A stretch of DNA of 64,000 bases from Chelatococcus sp. YT9 (GTDB lineage: Bacteria; Pseudomonadota; Alphaproteobacteria; Rhizobiales; Beijerinckiaceae): NCBI RefSeq assembly GCF_018398315.1, contig NZ_JAHBRW010000002.1, forward strand, positions 1,720,637 through 1,784,636, given 5' to 3'. Made by a program: the position numbers and the translations under genes. The notes under the pieces were generated by a model, which was not told where the DNA came from, made no database searches, and saw only the letters and a list, made by a program, of their open reading frames with translations. Of this stretch, positions 52,636 to 61,641 are shown piece after piece (position 1 is the stretch's first letter; every line of letters starts with the position of its first letter).

Positions 52636-52654
52636 GCCCCTCTTGCAGAGGGGC
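52636..52654. other. Short perfect hairpin in the aldolase-helicase spacer
   Basis: GCCCCTCT at 52636-52643 pairs with AGAGGGGC at 52647-52654 (8 bp, TGC loop). It lies between two divergent promoters and after no gene end, so its role is unclear. It could be a protein-binding dyad. Confidence 0.4.
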
Positions 52655-52718
52655 CGAGGACTCCGCGACAGGACCGGCACGCCGCGACAAATAGCGGATT
52701 TTGATCCTTTACGTTGCG

Positions 52719-52733
52719 AACAAAACGAGAATT
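52719..52733. promoter_or_regulatory. Candidate alphaproteobacterial LexA (SOS) box
   Basis: GAAC-N7-GAAT at 52719-52733 differs by one base from the GAAC-N7-GAAC consensus of alphaproteobacterial LexA. It lies 52 bases before the UvrD-family helicase start. A single short site of this kind can arise by chance. Confidence 0.35.
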
Positions 52734-52784
52734 TGGAAACGTGGATGCTGATGACTTCAGGATGATTCGCAGGACAACTCGCTC

Positions 52785-54860
52785 GTGTCGGTAGCAGCAG
52801 CCTATCTCGAAACCTTGAATGCGGAGCAAAGGCAGGCTGTTGAGCATGGCGTCGTGGATGCGAAGGCAACCATCGCACCGCCACTCCTCATCATCGCAGG
52901 CGCTGGATCGGGCAAGACGAACACGCTTGCCCATCGCGTCGCCCATCTCATCGTCGCTGGCGCCGATCCCCGGCGCATCCTGCTGATGACTTTCTCGCGG
53001 CGGGCCGCCGCCGAAATGGCGCGCCGGGTGGAGCGCATCTGCAACCGCGTGCTGCCAGCCCACGCCCGGCCACTGGCCGATGCGCTGACATGGGCGGGGA
53101 CGTTCCACGGCATCGGCGCGCGCATCCTGCGGGACTGCGCCGATGAAATCGGCCTTGATCCGGCCTTCACGATTCACGATCGCGAGGACTCCGCCGACCT
53201 GATGAACCTTGTCCGCCACGAGCTTGGATTCTCGCGGACCGAGACGCGTTTTCCGGCCAAGGGTACCTGCCTTGCAATCTACTCGCGTGTCGTCAACGCC
53301 GAGATCCCGCTCGCGGATGTGCTCGGTCGCCATTTTCCCTGGTGCGCCAGCTGGGCCGACCAGCTCCGGGAGCTCTTCGCCGGTTATGTCGCAGCCAAGC
53401 AGGCGCAGAACGTGCTCGATTACGACGATCTCCTGCTCTACTGGGCGCGGGCCGCGGCTCATCCGGTGCTGGCCGAGGATATCGGCGGACGCTTCGACCA
53501 TGTGATGGTCGATGAGTATCAGGACACCAACCGCCTCCAGGCCTCCATCCTGATGGCCCTGAAGCCTCGGGGCGAGGGGCTCACGGTCGTCGGAGACGAC
53601 GCGCAGGCCATCTATTCGTTCCGCGCGGCCACCGTTAGAAATATCCTCGAGTTCCCCAGGCGTTTCACGCCGGCGGCCAAGATCATCACGCTGGACCGAA
53701 ATTATCGCTCCACGGAGCCCATTCTGGCGGCCGCCAACGGCGTCATCGACCTCGCGAGCGAACGCTTCACCAAGAATCTCTGGACGGAGCGCCGCTCCGC
53801 GGAGAAGCCGCGCCTCGTCACCGTGCGCGACGAGGCGGAACAGGCGCGCTATATCGCGGAGAGCGTGCTCGCCAACCGGGAAGCCGGTGCCAGGCTGAAG
53901 CAGCAGGCGGTGCTGTTTCGCGCGACCCATCACAGCCGGCCGCTCGAAATCGAGCTCGCGCGCCGCAATATCCCCTTTGTGAAATTCGGCGGGCTGAAGT
54001 TCCTGGACGCGGCCCATGTCAAGGACATCCTGGCGATCCTGCGTTTCGTGCAGAACCCCCGTGACCGCGTGGCGGGCTTCCGCGCCATGCAATTGCTACC
54101 GGGTGTGGGGCCAGGCACCGCGCAACGTGTGCTCGATGCCCTGGCGAACGCGAACGAGCCGCTGGCCCTGCTCCCCACTTTGCCCACACCGCCGCGCGCG
54201 GGCGACGACTGGACATCCTTCGTCGCGATGCTGACCGCCATCGGCCGCGGCGACACCACCTGGCCGGCCGACATCGAACAGGCCCGCCGCTGGTACGAGC
54301 CGCATCTGGAGCGTCTCCACGAGGAGGCCGCGGTGCGCAGCGCCGATCTTCTGCAGCTGGAGCAGATCGCGGCCGGCTATGCCTCCCGCGAACGCTTCCT
54401 CACCGAGCTGACGCTCGATCCTCCCGATGCGACCAGCGACGAGCCCGGCGTGCCACATCTCGACGAGGATTATCTCATCCTGTCGACGATCCATTCCGCC
54501 AAGGGCCAGGAATGGTCATCGGTCTTCGTGCTCAACACCGTCGACGGCTGTATCCCGATCGATCTCGCGGTTGGCACGAAGGAGGAGGTCGAGGAGGAAC
54601 GGCGGCTGCTCTACGTGGCGATGACACGCGCGAAGGACAGCCTGCATCTCGTTGTCCCGCAACGGTTTTTTACATACGGGCAGAACCCGCAGGGTGACCG
54701 GCACGTCTATGCGTCGCGCACGCGCTTCATCCCCTCGAGCCTGCTCGCGCGTTTCGAGGTCTCGACCTGGCCTCGTGTCAGGGAAGAAGGGGCCACACGC
54801 TCCGATGCACGCAACATCCGTATCGACATCGGCGCACAGATGCGCGGCATGTGGCGTTAG
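52785..54860 (+). CDS. UvrD/Rep-family ATP-dependent DNA helicase
   Basis: A 691-residue superfamily 1A helicase that unwinds DNA 3'-to-5'. The motifs appear in order: Walker A AGAGSGKTN (near residue 38), Ia LMTFSRRAAAEMARR, Walker B/II MVDEYQDTN, III VGDDAQAIYSFRAA, IV TLDRNYRSTEPIL, V LSTIHSAKGQEW and VI RRLLYVAMTRAKDSL. It starts with GTG at 52785. It stands alone among catabolic genes and is shorter than UvrD or PcrA (about 720-780). A role in repair is likely; a weak SOS-box candidate lies upstream. Confidence 0.92.
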   Translation: MSVAAAYLETLNAEQRQAVEHGVVDAKATIAPPLLIIAGAGSGKTNTLAHRVAHLIVAGADPRRILLMTFSRRAAAEMARRVERICNRVLPAHARPLADALTWAGTFHGIGARILRDCADEIGLDPAFTIHDREDSADLMNLVRHELGFSRTETRFPAKGTCLAIYSRVVNAEIPLADVLGRHFPWCASWADQLRELFAGYVAAKQAQNVLDYDDLLLYWARAAAHPVLAEDIGGRFDHVMVDEYQDTNRLQASILMALKPRGEGLTVVGDDAQAIYSFRAATVRNILEFPRRFTPAAKIITLDRNYRSTEPILAAANGVIDLASERFTKNLWTERRSAEKPRLVTVRDEAEQARYIAESVLANREAGARLKQQAVLFRATHHSRPLEIELARRNIPFVKFGGLKFLDAAHVKDILAILRFVQNPRDRVAGFRAMQLLPGVGPGTAQRVLDALANANEPLALLPTLPTPPRAGDDWTSFVAMLTAIGRGDTTWPADIEQARRWYEPHLERLHEEAAVRSADLLQLEQIAAGYASRERFLTELTLDPPDATSDEPGVPHLDEDYLILSTIHSAKGQEWSSVFVLNTVDGCIPIDLAVGTKEEVEEERRLLYVAMTRAKDSLHLVVPQRFFTYGQNPQGDRHVYASRTRFIPSSLLARFEVSTWPRVREEGATRSDARNIRIDIGAQMRGMWR

Positions 54861-54979
54861 GCTGAATCGCCATTTCGGGACTATCCCGCGCCGGTCATCC
54901 TGGGGCGAGCGGTAGCTCGGGCCCGGGCTTCATGAACACGACGGGAAACCAATAAAGGGCCGGCCAAACGCAGCGTGCT

Positions 54980-56536
54980 CTAGCGGTAGGCGCTTTCCGC
55001 CGTCAGCAACGCGCCATCGAGCGCTTTTCCGTCCTCATCCATGAGCGCCGCCTGTTTGAGGCGCCGCAACCAGGCGGCGCCGTCCGGCTTGGCGGTGAGC
55101 ATGGGAACGGCTGCAAGAACCCGATCGAACTTGGATTGGCCGCGCGCGTGGGTGTCGGAATAGCCCTTGACCAGGCGCCGACAGGCGATCGCCTCGACAG
55201 CCAGATCATAATCCTGGGGCAAGGCTTTGGTCGCGACGTCCAGCCAGTGCGCGACGTGAGCCATCTCCCGCTCGTGCCGCAGGGTACGCGTGCGGATCGG
55301 CTTGAGACTCGCGACGACATAGAGGCTGAGGAACCAGCCGATGGTGCCGGTCCGTACCCGGCGGCCCCGGTTGACCAGACGGTCGAGCTGATGGAACAGC
55401 TTCGGTCGAGCTTCGAGGAAATGGCCGATGCCGGCCGGCAGCGTGCCAGCCACCTCTTCCATGCGCGGATGCATGTATTCGGTCGTATAGACGATCTGGT
55501 CTCCCTTGGCGCCGACCTCGCGCCGCACCCGGTCGAAGCGGCTGGCGCGCGTCTTGAGATCGGCAACGCGAATCACATCGTCATAGGCCATGGCGACCGC
55601 GAGATATTTGGCGGCGGCAGTGGTGAAGGCAAAGCCCTTGGGCGCGCCGTCATGGGCGGCATCGAGCGCGGTCAATGACGCGAGCCGGTCGAGATAGGCG
55701 CCGGCATAGGCGATGTCCTGATAGTCGACGAGGCGCTTGACGCCGGCGAAGGCGATTGCATGCGTCTCTGCGGGCAATTCCTTGCGGATGCGTGCGATGA
55801 GCCCGTCGAGCGCCGCGTGTCCGACAGTGTCCGGCAACGGCGGCAGGGCCTTCTCGGGCTCGGCGCTCACCGTATCTCGCGGCTTCTCGCGGGTGCGGTC
55901 ATAGGCGGCCGAGAAGGCGCGCAGGCTCGCCTCGACACCCTTGCCGCCGGCCTTGACGGCATCCTCGAAGGCCGAGCGTGGGAAGGGCAACACCTCGGCG
56001 GCAGCCAGCGCACCGAACATCGCTGCTGAAATGACGCTGCCGTTCTTCTCGGCGAGCGTCTGCATGTCAAAGGCGATGATGCGCTTGGCCGCGATGCCGG
56101 CCGCCTCCACCACGACGAGCGGATCGCCGATGCCGTTACCCGGTTTTTCCTTCTCGCCCACGGCGAAGGAGCGATGGCTGGAGGTGATCAGCGTCGTGCG
56201 CTCGGGCGTGACCAGGCCACGCATCATGGAGCGGCCGGCCTCCATGAACTCCGCAGCCATGACCACATCGACATCCCCGGGGGTCGGCATCAGCGACAGG
56301 ATCGGGTCATGCCCGTCCTGGGCCTGCAGCATTTCCACGTAGTAGATCGTCGCGCCGGTGCGCTGCGCGACGCCGGGCACCGAGGTGGATTGCGCCACCC
56401 AGCCCTGCGCCTCGGCGAGCGCGACGACCCAGTCCGACAGGACACCACCGCCCTGCCCGCCCATGGCGAGGATTGCAACGGAAATGGGGCGCGCGGTCGC
56501 CAGGCGCGCCGCCGGGAAGGTTTCATGGCGTGTCAT
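54980..56536 (-). CDS. iorB: Indolepyruvate ferredoxin oxidoreductase, beta subunit with C-terminal extension
   Basis: A 518-residue protein. The N-terminal part of about 200 residues is the pyruvate-oxidoreductase gamma-type domain (VAILAMGGQGGGVLSDWV, VPGVAQRTGATIYYVEML). The remaining 300 residues form an extension found in proteobacterial IorB (DUF6537-like), absent from the short archaeal subunit. With IorA it oxidises indolepyruvate and other aryl pyruvates to aryl-acetyl-CoA. ATG 56536 has GAGGG upstream; a GTG at 56551 overlapping the iorA stop (GTGA) is the alternative. Confidence 0.88.
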   Translation of the reverse strand: MTRHETFPAARLATARPISVAILAMGGQGGGVLSDWVVALAEAQGWVAQSTSVPGVAQRTGATIYYVEMLQAQDGHDPILSLMPTPGDVDVVMAAEFMEAGRSMMRGLVTPERTTLITSSHRSFAVGEKEKPGNGIGDPLVVVEAAGIAAKRIIAFDMQTLAEKNGSVISAAMFGALAAAEVLPFPRSAFEDAVKAGGKGVEASLRAFSAAYDRTREKPRDTVSAEPEKALPPLPDTVGHAALDGLIARIRKELPAETHAIAFAGVKRLVDYQDIAYAGAYLDRLASLTALDAAHDGAPKGFAFTTAAAKYLAVAMAYDDVIRVADLKTRASRFDRVRREVGAKGDQIVYTTEYMHPRMEEVAGTLPAGIGHFLEARPKLFHQLDRLVNRGRRVRTGTIGWFLSLYVVASLKPIRTRTLRHEREMAHVAHWLDVATKALPQDYDLAVEAIACRRLVKGYSDTHARGQSKFDRVLAAVPMLTAKPDGAAWLRRLKQAALMDEDGKALDGALLTAESAYR

Positions 56537-56547
56537 CGCGCCCTCGT

Positions 56548-58701
56548 TCACGCCGGGAAGACCACGCGCCGGCTGTCGCGCCGGCGCTGCAGGAAGCCGA
56601 TCACCGCGCCGCGAACTTTCGCAAGGACGCGGTCCAGGCCGGTCGGGTTATGGATGATGTCCGCCCGATAGAAGGAGGGGCAGAGGACGGCGGCCTCGGA
56701 GACCTCGCCGCAATTGCCGCAGCCCACGCAGGAATTGTCGATGGCCGCGACCGGGTCATCCTTCAGGGGATCGTCGGTGTGCTTCACCGACAGCGAGGGG
56801 CAGCCCGAGAGCCGGATGCAGGCATGATCGCCGGTGCAGACATCCTCGTCGACCCCGAAGCGCTCGCGCACCATGCGCTGCCCTGCCTTGACCGCCTTGT
56901 TGAACTGCGGCTTCACGCGCCGTTGCTTGTTCAACATGCATTCCGACGAGGCGACAATGACCTTGGGCCCACGTTCCGCCGTCGTCAGCGCTTCCTTCAG
57001 GGTATCGCGCATCCTGGCGACGTCATAGGTCCGGTCGATCTGGCGCACCCATTGGACGCCGATGCCCTTCACCGCATCAACGATCGGATGCTTCGTCGAG
57101 CGTTCAGGATTATCGGCGCGCGAAGACAAAATATCCTGCCCACCGGTGGCGGCGGCATAATGATTGTCGACGATCAGGATCACGCCGTCCTGCTTGTTGT
57201 AGACGGCGTTGCCGACGCTGGTGGAGAGGCCGTTGTGCCAGAAGCCGCCGTCGCCCATCACGGCGATCGGGCGCTTGTTCGCCTTCACGTTGAAGGCGGA
57301 CGCAGAGGCCGGCCCCAGGCCGTAGCCCATGGTCGTCGCGCCGATATTGAAGGGCGGCAGGATGGAGAAGAGATGGCAGCCGATGTCGGCCGAGACGTGA
57401 TGCTGGCCGAGTTCCTTCTCGACCAGCTTCATCGCCGCGAAGATCGGCCGTTCGGGACAGCCGGTGCAGAAGCCGGCCGGCCGCTGCGGCACGACATCGG
57501 CCAAGGCCTTGATCTTCGGATCGGCGAGGATCGGGGTCGCATCCGGCAGCGGCGGTCGGTTGCCGAGCAGCACGCGGGCGTGGGTCTCGAAGAAGGCGGT
57601 GAGGCCCTTGATCAGCACGGGCGCCGTCATCTCGCCGCCGAGCGGCAGGAGATCCTTGCCGCTGACTTTGGTATTGATGTCGCGGCGGCGCAGCAGGGTA
57701 TGCAGACTCTGCTCGATATACTCGGGCTGCCCCTCCTCCACCATGATGACGGCCTTCTTACCGAGGCAGAATTCCACCATTTCGTCGTCGATCATCGGAT
57801 AGGCGACGTTGAGGACATAGAGCGGAACGGCGGAATTGCCGTAGACATCTGCGAGCCCCATGAGCTGCAAGGCACGCATGACGCTGTTATACATACCGCC
57901 TTGCAGGATGACGCCGACGTCACCTTGCTCTGGCCCGAAAAATTCGTTGAGCTTGCGTTCTTTGATGAAGGCAACAGCCGCCGGCCAGCGTTTCTCCAGC
58001 TTTTCCCTTTCATGAATATACGCCGCAGGCGGCAGGACGATGCGGTTGACGTCGCGCTTCGGCTGCTCGACAGCCTGCCTCAAAGTGAACTCAGGCTTCT
58101 TGTTATCCTTCGCCACGAACTGGCCGTGGACGTGGCAGGTACGGATACGAACGCCGAGCATCACCGGCGTATTGGACGCTTCCGACAACGCAAAGCCATC
58201 TTCAACTGCCTTGACGATGGATTCCAGATTGGGGCGCGGATCGAGCAGCCACATCTGCGATTTCATGGCGAAGGCATGGGAGCGCTCCTGCATGATGGAG
58301 GAGCCTTCGCCGTAGTCTTCGCCGATGATGACCAGGGCGCCTCCTGTCACACCGCCGGATGACAGATTCGATAGCGCATCCGATGCCACATTGGTACCGG
58401 CCGTCGATTTCCACGTGACAGCGCCGCGCACCGGATACATCACCGAGGCCGAGAGCATCGCAGCAGCCGCAGCCTCTGAGGCGGAGGATTCGAAATGAAC
58501 ACCAAGGTCATCAAGCACGTCCTTGGCGTCGGCAAGCACATCCATGAGATGGGAAATAGGCGAGCCTTGATAGCCGCCTACATAAGACACGCCGGACTGC
58601 AACAATGCCTTGGTGATGGCGAGAATACCTTCACCCCGGAAGATCTCACCTTCACCCAGCTTGAGATCCTGCACCTCGCGCGCGAACGAACGTTCAGCCA
58701 T
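56548..58701 (-). CDS. iorA: Indolepyruvate ferredoxin oxidoreductase, alpha subunit
   Basis: A 717-residue protein. The N-terminal pyrimidine-binding domain has YVGGYQGSPISHLMDVLAD and VTWKSTAGTNVASDALSN. The thiamine-diphosphate domain carries AVMGDGGFWHNGLSTSVGNA and LIVDNHYAAATGG. The C-terminal iron-sulfur region has CTGDHACIRLSGCPSL and CVGCGNCGE clusters. It catalyses ferredoxin-linked decarboxylation of aryl pyruvates from aromatic amino acids. It is translated just before iorB. The divergent aminotransferase could supply the keto acid. Confidence 0.92.
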   Translation of the reverse strand: MAERSFAREVQDLKLGEGEIFRGEGILAITKALLQSGVSYVGGYQGSPISHLMDVLADAKDVLDDLGVHFESSASEAAAAAMLSASVMYPVRGAVTWKSTAGTNVASDALSNLSSGGVTGGALVIIGEDYGEGSSIMQERSHAFAMKSQMWLLDPRPNLESIVKAVEDGFALSEASNTPVMLGVRIRTCHVHGQFVAKDNKKPEFTLRQAVEQPKRDVNRIVLPPAAYIHEREKLEKRWPAAVAFIKERKLNEFFGPEQGDVGVILQGGMYNSVMRALQLMGLADVYGNSAVPLYVLNVAYPMIDDEMVEFCLGKKAVIMVEEGQPEYIEQSLHTLLRRRDINTKVSGKDLLPLGGEMTAPVLIKGLTAFFETHARVLLGNRPPLPDATPILADPKIKALADVVPQRPAGFCTGCPERPIFAAMKLVEKELGQHHVSADIGCHLFSILPPFNIGATTMGYGLGPASASAFNVKANKRPIAVMGDGGFWHNGLSTSVGNAVYNKQDGVILIVDNHYAAATGGQDILSSRADNPERSTKHPIVDAVKGIGVQWVRQIDRTYDVARMRDTLKEALTTAERGPKVIVASSECMLNKQRRVKPQFNKAVKAGQRMVRERFGVDEDVCTGDHACIRLSGCPSLSVKHTDDPLKDDPVAAIDNSCVGCGNCGEVSEAAVLCPSFYRADIIHNPTGLDRVLAKVRGAVIGFLQRRRDSRRVVFPA

Positions 58702-59272
58702 GCGACTGGCCTCCCATCATGATCACCGGGACGGCAAGCTCACGATGTCCATCACCGGTCTCTGTCACCGCCTGTCGGCCAACCCTCGATATCTGAAAAT
58801 CCATATTCCTTGGGCCTGGCCGGCTTGTTCCCGTCTCTTTGAATAAGAATAGGGAAAGGCTGCGCCAAGGCAAGATCGAATATGGCTCGCGAGCCTCCCA
58901 AATTGAATGCATATGCATATTTATCGACCATGAGAGCGTGGCAGCTCGGCCTAGCCAACGCCCAAAAGCTGTCCACTTGACGGGGGCGAACAACGCCGCT
59001 GTTGCATTTCGGACGTGTCGGCATAGAATAGTTTGAACTTGAAATAATTGGGCGCAACGCTCGAATCTCGTAATTGAGCGGCACGCGGCCGCGCGGAGAG
59101 GGAAAATCCATCGGCCTCCAGCCAGACGACCGACTAGAATGGCGTGTCGCGGGGGCAAACTCCGGCAGGCATTCTTGGAAGATGCGAATGCATTGATTCT
59201 GACCCTTGCGAGCGGGCCCGCACGATGCCGGATCGATATTCGACCGGATGACAATCCTGTGGAGTGACTATT
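58702..59272. other. Long divergent intergenic region between iorA and the aminotransferase
   Basis: No convincing gene is present in these 571 bases. A possible rightward promoter is TTGCAT (59002-59007) with TAGAAT (59024-59029), spacing 16. A possible leftward one is TTGCCT with TATTCT on the minus strand (58873-58868 and 58851-58846), spacing 16. Two perfect 12-bp palindromes lie between them. The middle is AT-richer than its surroundings. Short in-frame readings here show no family features. Confidence 0.5.
58884..58918. promoter_or_regulatory. Two adjacent perfect palindromes, probable regulator sites
   Basis: GGCTCGCGAGCC (58884-58895) and ATGCATATGCAT (58907-58918) are each perfect 12-bp palindromes separated by 11 bases. 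They lie upstream of the putative iorA promoter and the putative aminotransferase promoter. No regulator gene is adjacent, so the binding factor is unknown. Confidence 0.45.
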
Positions 59273-60457
59273 GTGGCAATACCGGCAGATCTCGCGCCGC
59301 TACTCGGCATTCGCCCCTCCATGGCCAGTATTCCCATGGAGAATATTGCGCGGCTCGCCGTGGAGGCGCAGGGCATCGAGGGCGTCATTCCGCTCTGGTA
59401 TGGCGAGGGCGACATGGTCACGCCCGCCTTCATCCGCGATGCCGCGAAGGCGGCGCTCGATCAGGGCATGACCTTCTACGTCCCGGACATGCGCGGCCTG
59501 CCCGCGCTTTCCGAGGCCCTGTCGGCCTACCAGACCGCGCTGCACGGGCGGCCGATCTCGCGGGCCCGCTCCACCGTCACGCCGGGCGGCATGCAGGCCG
59601 TTTATCTCGCGCTGTCGCTGATCGTCGATGCGGGCGACGAAGTCGTCTATATCGAGCCGCAATGGCCCAATATTCGCGCCGCCATCCATATGCATGACGG
59701 CGTCCCGGTGCCCTTCCCGCTCGAGTTCCGGGATGGCGACTGGCGGCTCGATCTCGACCGGTTGTTCGCCTCCTGTACCGCGAAGACGCGGGCGATCTTC
59801 CTGCCCACGCCGTCCAATCCGGGCGGCTGGGTGGCGACGGCTGGAGAACTCGAAGCCATTCTCGCCTTCAGCCGGCGCACCGGCGTGTGGATCCTCAGCG
59901 ACGAAGTCTATGGCCGCATCTATTTCGACGGCCCGGTTGCGCCGTCGATGCTCCAGATCGCCGATGACGAGGACCGCGTCATGGCGGTCAACAGCTTCTC
60001 CAAGGCCTGGGCCATGACCGGCTGGCGCGTGGGCTGGCTCAACCATCCCGCCTCGCTGTCGCCCACCATCGGGGCGATGACCCAGTACCTCAACAGCGGC
60101 ACGGCGGGCTTCGTCCAGGCAGCGGCTGCCGCGGCCTTGATCCACGGCGAGCCGGTGGTCGACGAGGTGCGCGAACGCTGCCGCACCGGCCGCGATATCG
60201 CGTACGAGCATCTGGCCGGCATCAACCAACTCGAGTTCGGTGCCAAGCCGCGGGGCGGCCTCTACGTGTTCTTCGCCCTGAAGGGCGAGGACGACGCGAT
60301 GGTTGCCTGCAGCAGGATCCTGCACGAGGCGCGCGTCGGGCTCGCGCCCGGCCATCTCTTCGGCGGCGTTGCCAGGCGCTTCATGCGCATGTGCGTATTG
60401 CGTGACGCGCGCCAGATCGAGCAGGCCTGCTCACGCATCGCCGAGGCGCTCAGATAA
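59273..60457 (+). CDS. PLP-dependent class I/II aminotransferase
   Basis: A 394-residue fold-type I aminotransferase. The PLP lysine is in NSFSKAWAMTGWRVGW. FLPTPSNPGGWVAT, LSDEVYGRIYFDG and the C-terminal RRFMRMCVLRD arginine motif are typical. The GTG at 59273 is chosen because GGAG (59261-59264) lies eight bases upstream; a GTG at 59264 would add three residues. It is 23 bases before the ArgE-like gene and divergent from iorAB. It probably transaminates an imported amino acid to a keto acid. Confidence 0.88.
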   Translation: MAIPADLAPLLGIRPSMASIPMENIARLAVEAQGIEGVIPLWYGEGDMVTPAFIRDAAKAALDQGMTFYVPDMRGLPALSEALSAYQTALHGRPISRARSTVTPGGMQAVYLALSLIVDAGDEVVYIEPQWPNIRAAIHMHDGVPVPFPLEFRDGDWRLDLDRLFASCTAKTRAIFLPTPSNPGGWVATAGELEAILAFSRRTGVWILSDEVYGRIYFDGPVAPSMLQIADDEDRVMAVNSFSKAWAMTGWRVGWLNHPASLSPTIGAMTQYLNSGTAGFVQAAAAAALIHGEPVVDEVRERCRTGRDIAYEHLAGINQLEFGAKPRGGLYVFFALKGEDDAMVACSRILHEARVGLAPGHLFGGVARRFMRMCVLRDARQIEQACSRIAEALR

Positions 60458-60480
60458 TCCCGCATAGGGAAAAGGATGCC

Positions 60481-61635
60481 ATGTCAACGCTATCTGCCAA
60501 AGCCGCGCTCGGCCATCTCATCGGCTTTCCGACCGTGAGCGCGGCGACCAATCTCGATCTGCTGCAGTGGGTGGAGACTGCATTGGCGTCGCTCGGGGCC
60601 CGGTTCCGGCGCTTCCCGCATGCGGACGGCACCAAGGCCAATCTCCTCGTCAGCATCGGCCCGGAGGTGCCCGGCGGCCTCGTTCTGTCCGGCCATACGG
60701 ATGTCGTGCCGACGACCGGACAGGCCTGGACGGGCGATCCCTTCCTGATGCGGGCGGAGAACGGCCGGCTCATCGGCCGCGGCGCGACCGACATGAAGGG
60801 CTTTCTCGCCTCCAGCATCGCGGCGGCGCAGGATGTCGCCCGGCTGCCGCTTGCCAGGCCGCTCCATCTGGCTTTCTCCTATGACGAGGAGGTCGGCTGC
60901 ACCGGGGTCTGGTCGATGGCCGAGTGGCTTGGCCGGTCAGGACTGGCGCCGCAACTGGCCGTCATCGGCGAGCCCTCGTCGCTCAAGGTGATCGATGCCC
61001 ACAAGGGCGGGCTCATCGGCTGGGCCACGGTCACCGGCAAGCCCGGCCATTCCTCGCAGCCCGATCGCTATGTTAATGCGGTGATGGTCGCGGGCGAGCT
61101 GATCGCCTTCATCAACGGCCTGCGGCGGGAATTTGTGGAGGGCGCGCGCCACGACGGCCTCGATCCGCCCTACAGCACCATCCAGGTCAATATCATCAAC
61201 GGCGGCTTGCACGGCAATATTGTCGCCGAAAACTGCCGCCTCTTCTGGGAAATGCGCGTCATTCCCGGCGTCGATGACCGCGCCGTGCTCGCGCGCATCG
61301 AGCACTTCGCGCGTGAGACCCTCGAACCGGCGATGAAGGCGATCGATCCGGCCTGTGGCATCGCCTTTGAGGTTCAGGCCCATATCCCGCCGCTCGGCCC
61401 CAATGCCGACCGGACGGCCGAGACGCTCCTCATGGACCTCGTCGGCCAGACGGCCGCCCTGAAGGTTCCCTACGGCACCGAGGCGGGCATATTCCAGCGT
61501 TTCGGCACCCCGGCCGTCGTCTGCGGCCCCGGCGATATCGCGCAGGCCCACCAGCCCGACGAGTTCATCGAAGAGGCCGAGCTCGAACGTTGCGTTGCGC
61601 TGATCAGGCGCTTGGCAGAACAGCGTCTTTGTTGA
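60481..61635 (+). CDS. argE: Acetylornithine deacetylase (ArgE-like, M20 family)
   Basis: A 384-residue M20 zinc peptidase-fold deacylase. Metal and catalytic motifs are LSGHTDVVPT, GRGATDMKGFLAS, FSYDEEVGCTG and AVIGEPSSL; the C-terminal AHQPDEFIEEAELERC carries the last His. AAGGAT precedes the ATG. ArgE removes acetate from N-acetylornithine in arginine synthesis. Next to an aminotransferase and an importer it may instead deacylate an imported N-acyl amino acid. The family call is firm; the exact substrate is not. Confidence 0.88.
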   Translation: MSTLSAKAALGHLIGFPTVSAATNLDLLQWVETALASLGARFRRFPHADGTKANLLVSIGPEVPGGLVLSGHTDVVPTTGQAWTGDPFLMRAENGRLIGRGATDMKGFLASSIAAAQDVARLPLARPLHLAFSYDEEVGCTGVWSMAEWLGRSGLAPQLAVIGEPSSLKVIDAHKGGLIGWATVTGKPGHSSQPDRYVNAVMVAGELIAFINGLRREFVEGARHDGLDPPYSTIQVNIINGGLHGNIVAENCRLFWEMRVIPGVDDRAVLARIEHFARETLEPAMKAIDPACGIAFEVQAHIPPLGPNADRTAETLLMDLVGQTAALKVPYGTEAGIFQRFGTPAVVCGPGDIAQAHQPDEFIEEAELERCVALIRRLAEQRLC

Positions 61636-61641
61636 TGTGCA

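Noticed and set aside
52525-52884. N-terminal extension of the RraA-type protein
   Set aside because: It would overlap the divergent helicase start and read through the operator and promoter; the 226-residue form matches the family.
52623-54092. 489-residue open frame antisense to the helicase gene
   Set aside because: All seven helicase motifs are on the plus strand; the antisense product is low-complexity and unrelated to any family.
54906-54919. CGAGC-GGTA-GCTCG mini-hairpin between helicase and iorB
   Set aside because: The stem is only 5 bp with no T-run; too weak to call a terminator in GC-rich DNA.
56473-58362. 629-residue open frame antisense to iorA
   Set aside because: iorA on the other strand has unmistakable thiamine and iron-sulfur motifs; the antisense frame has none and no ribosome site.
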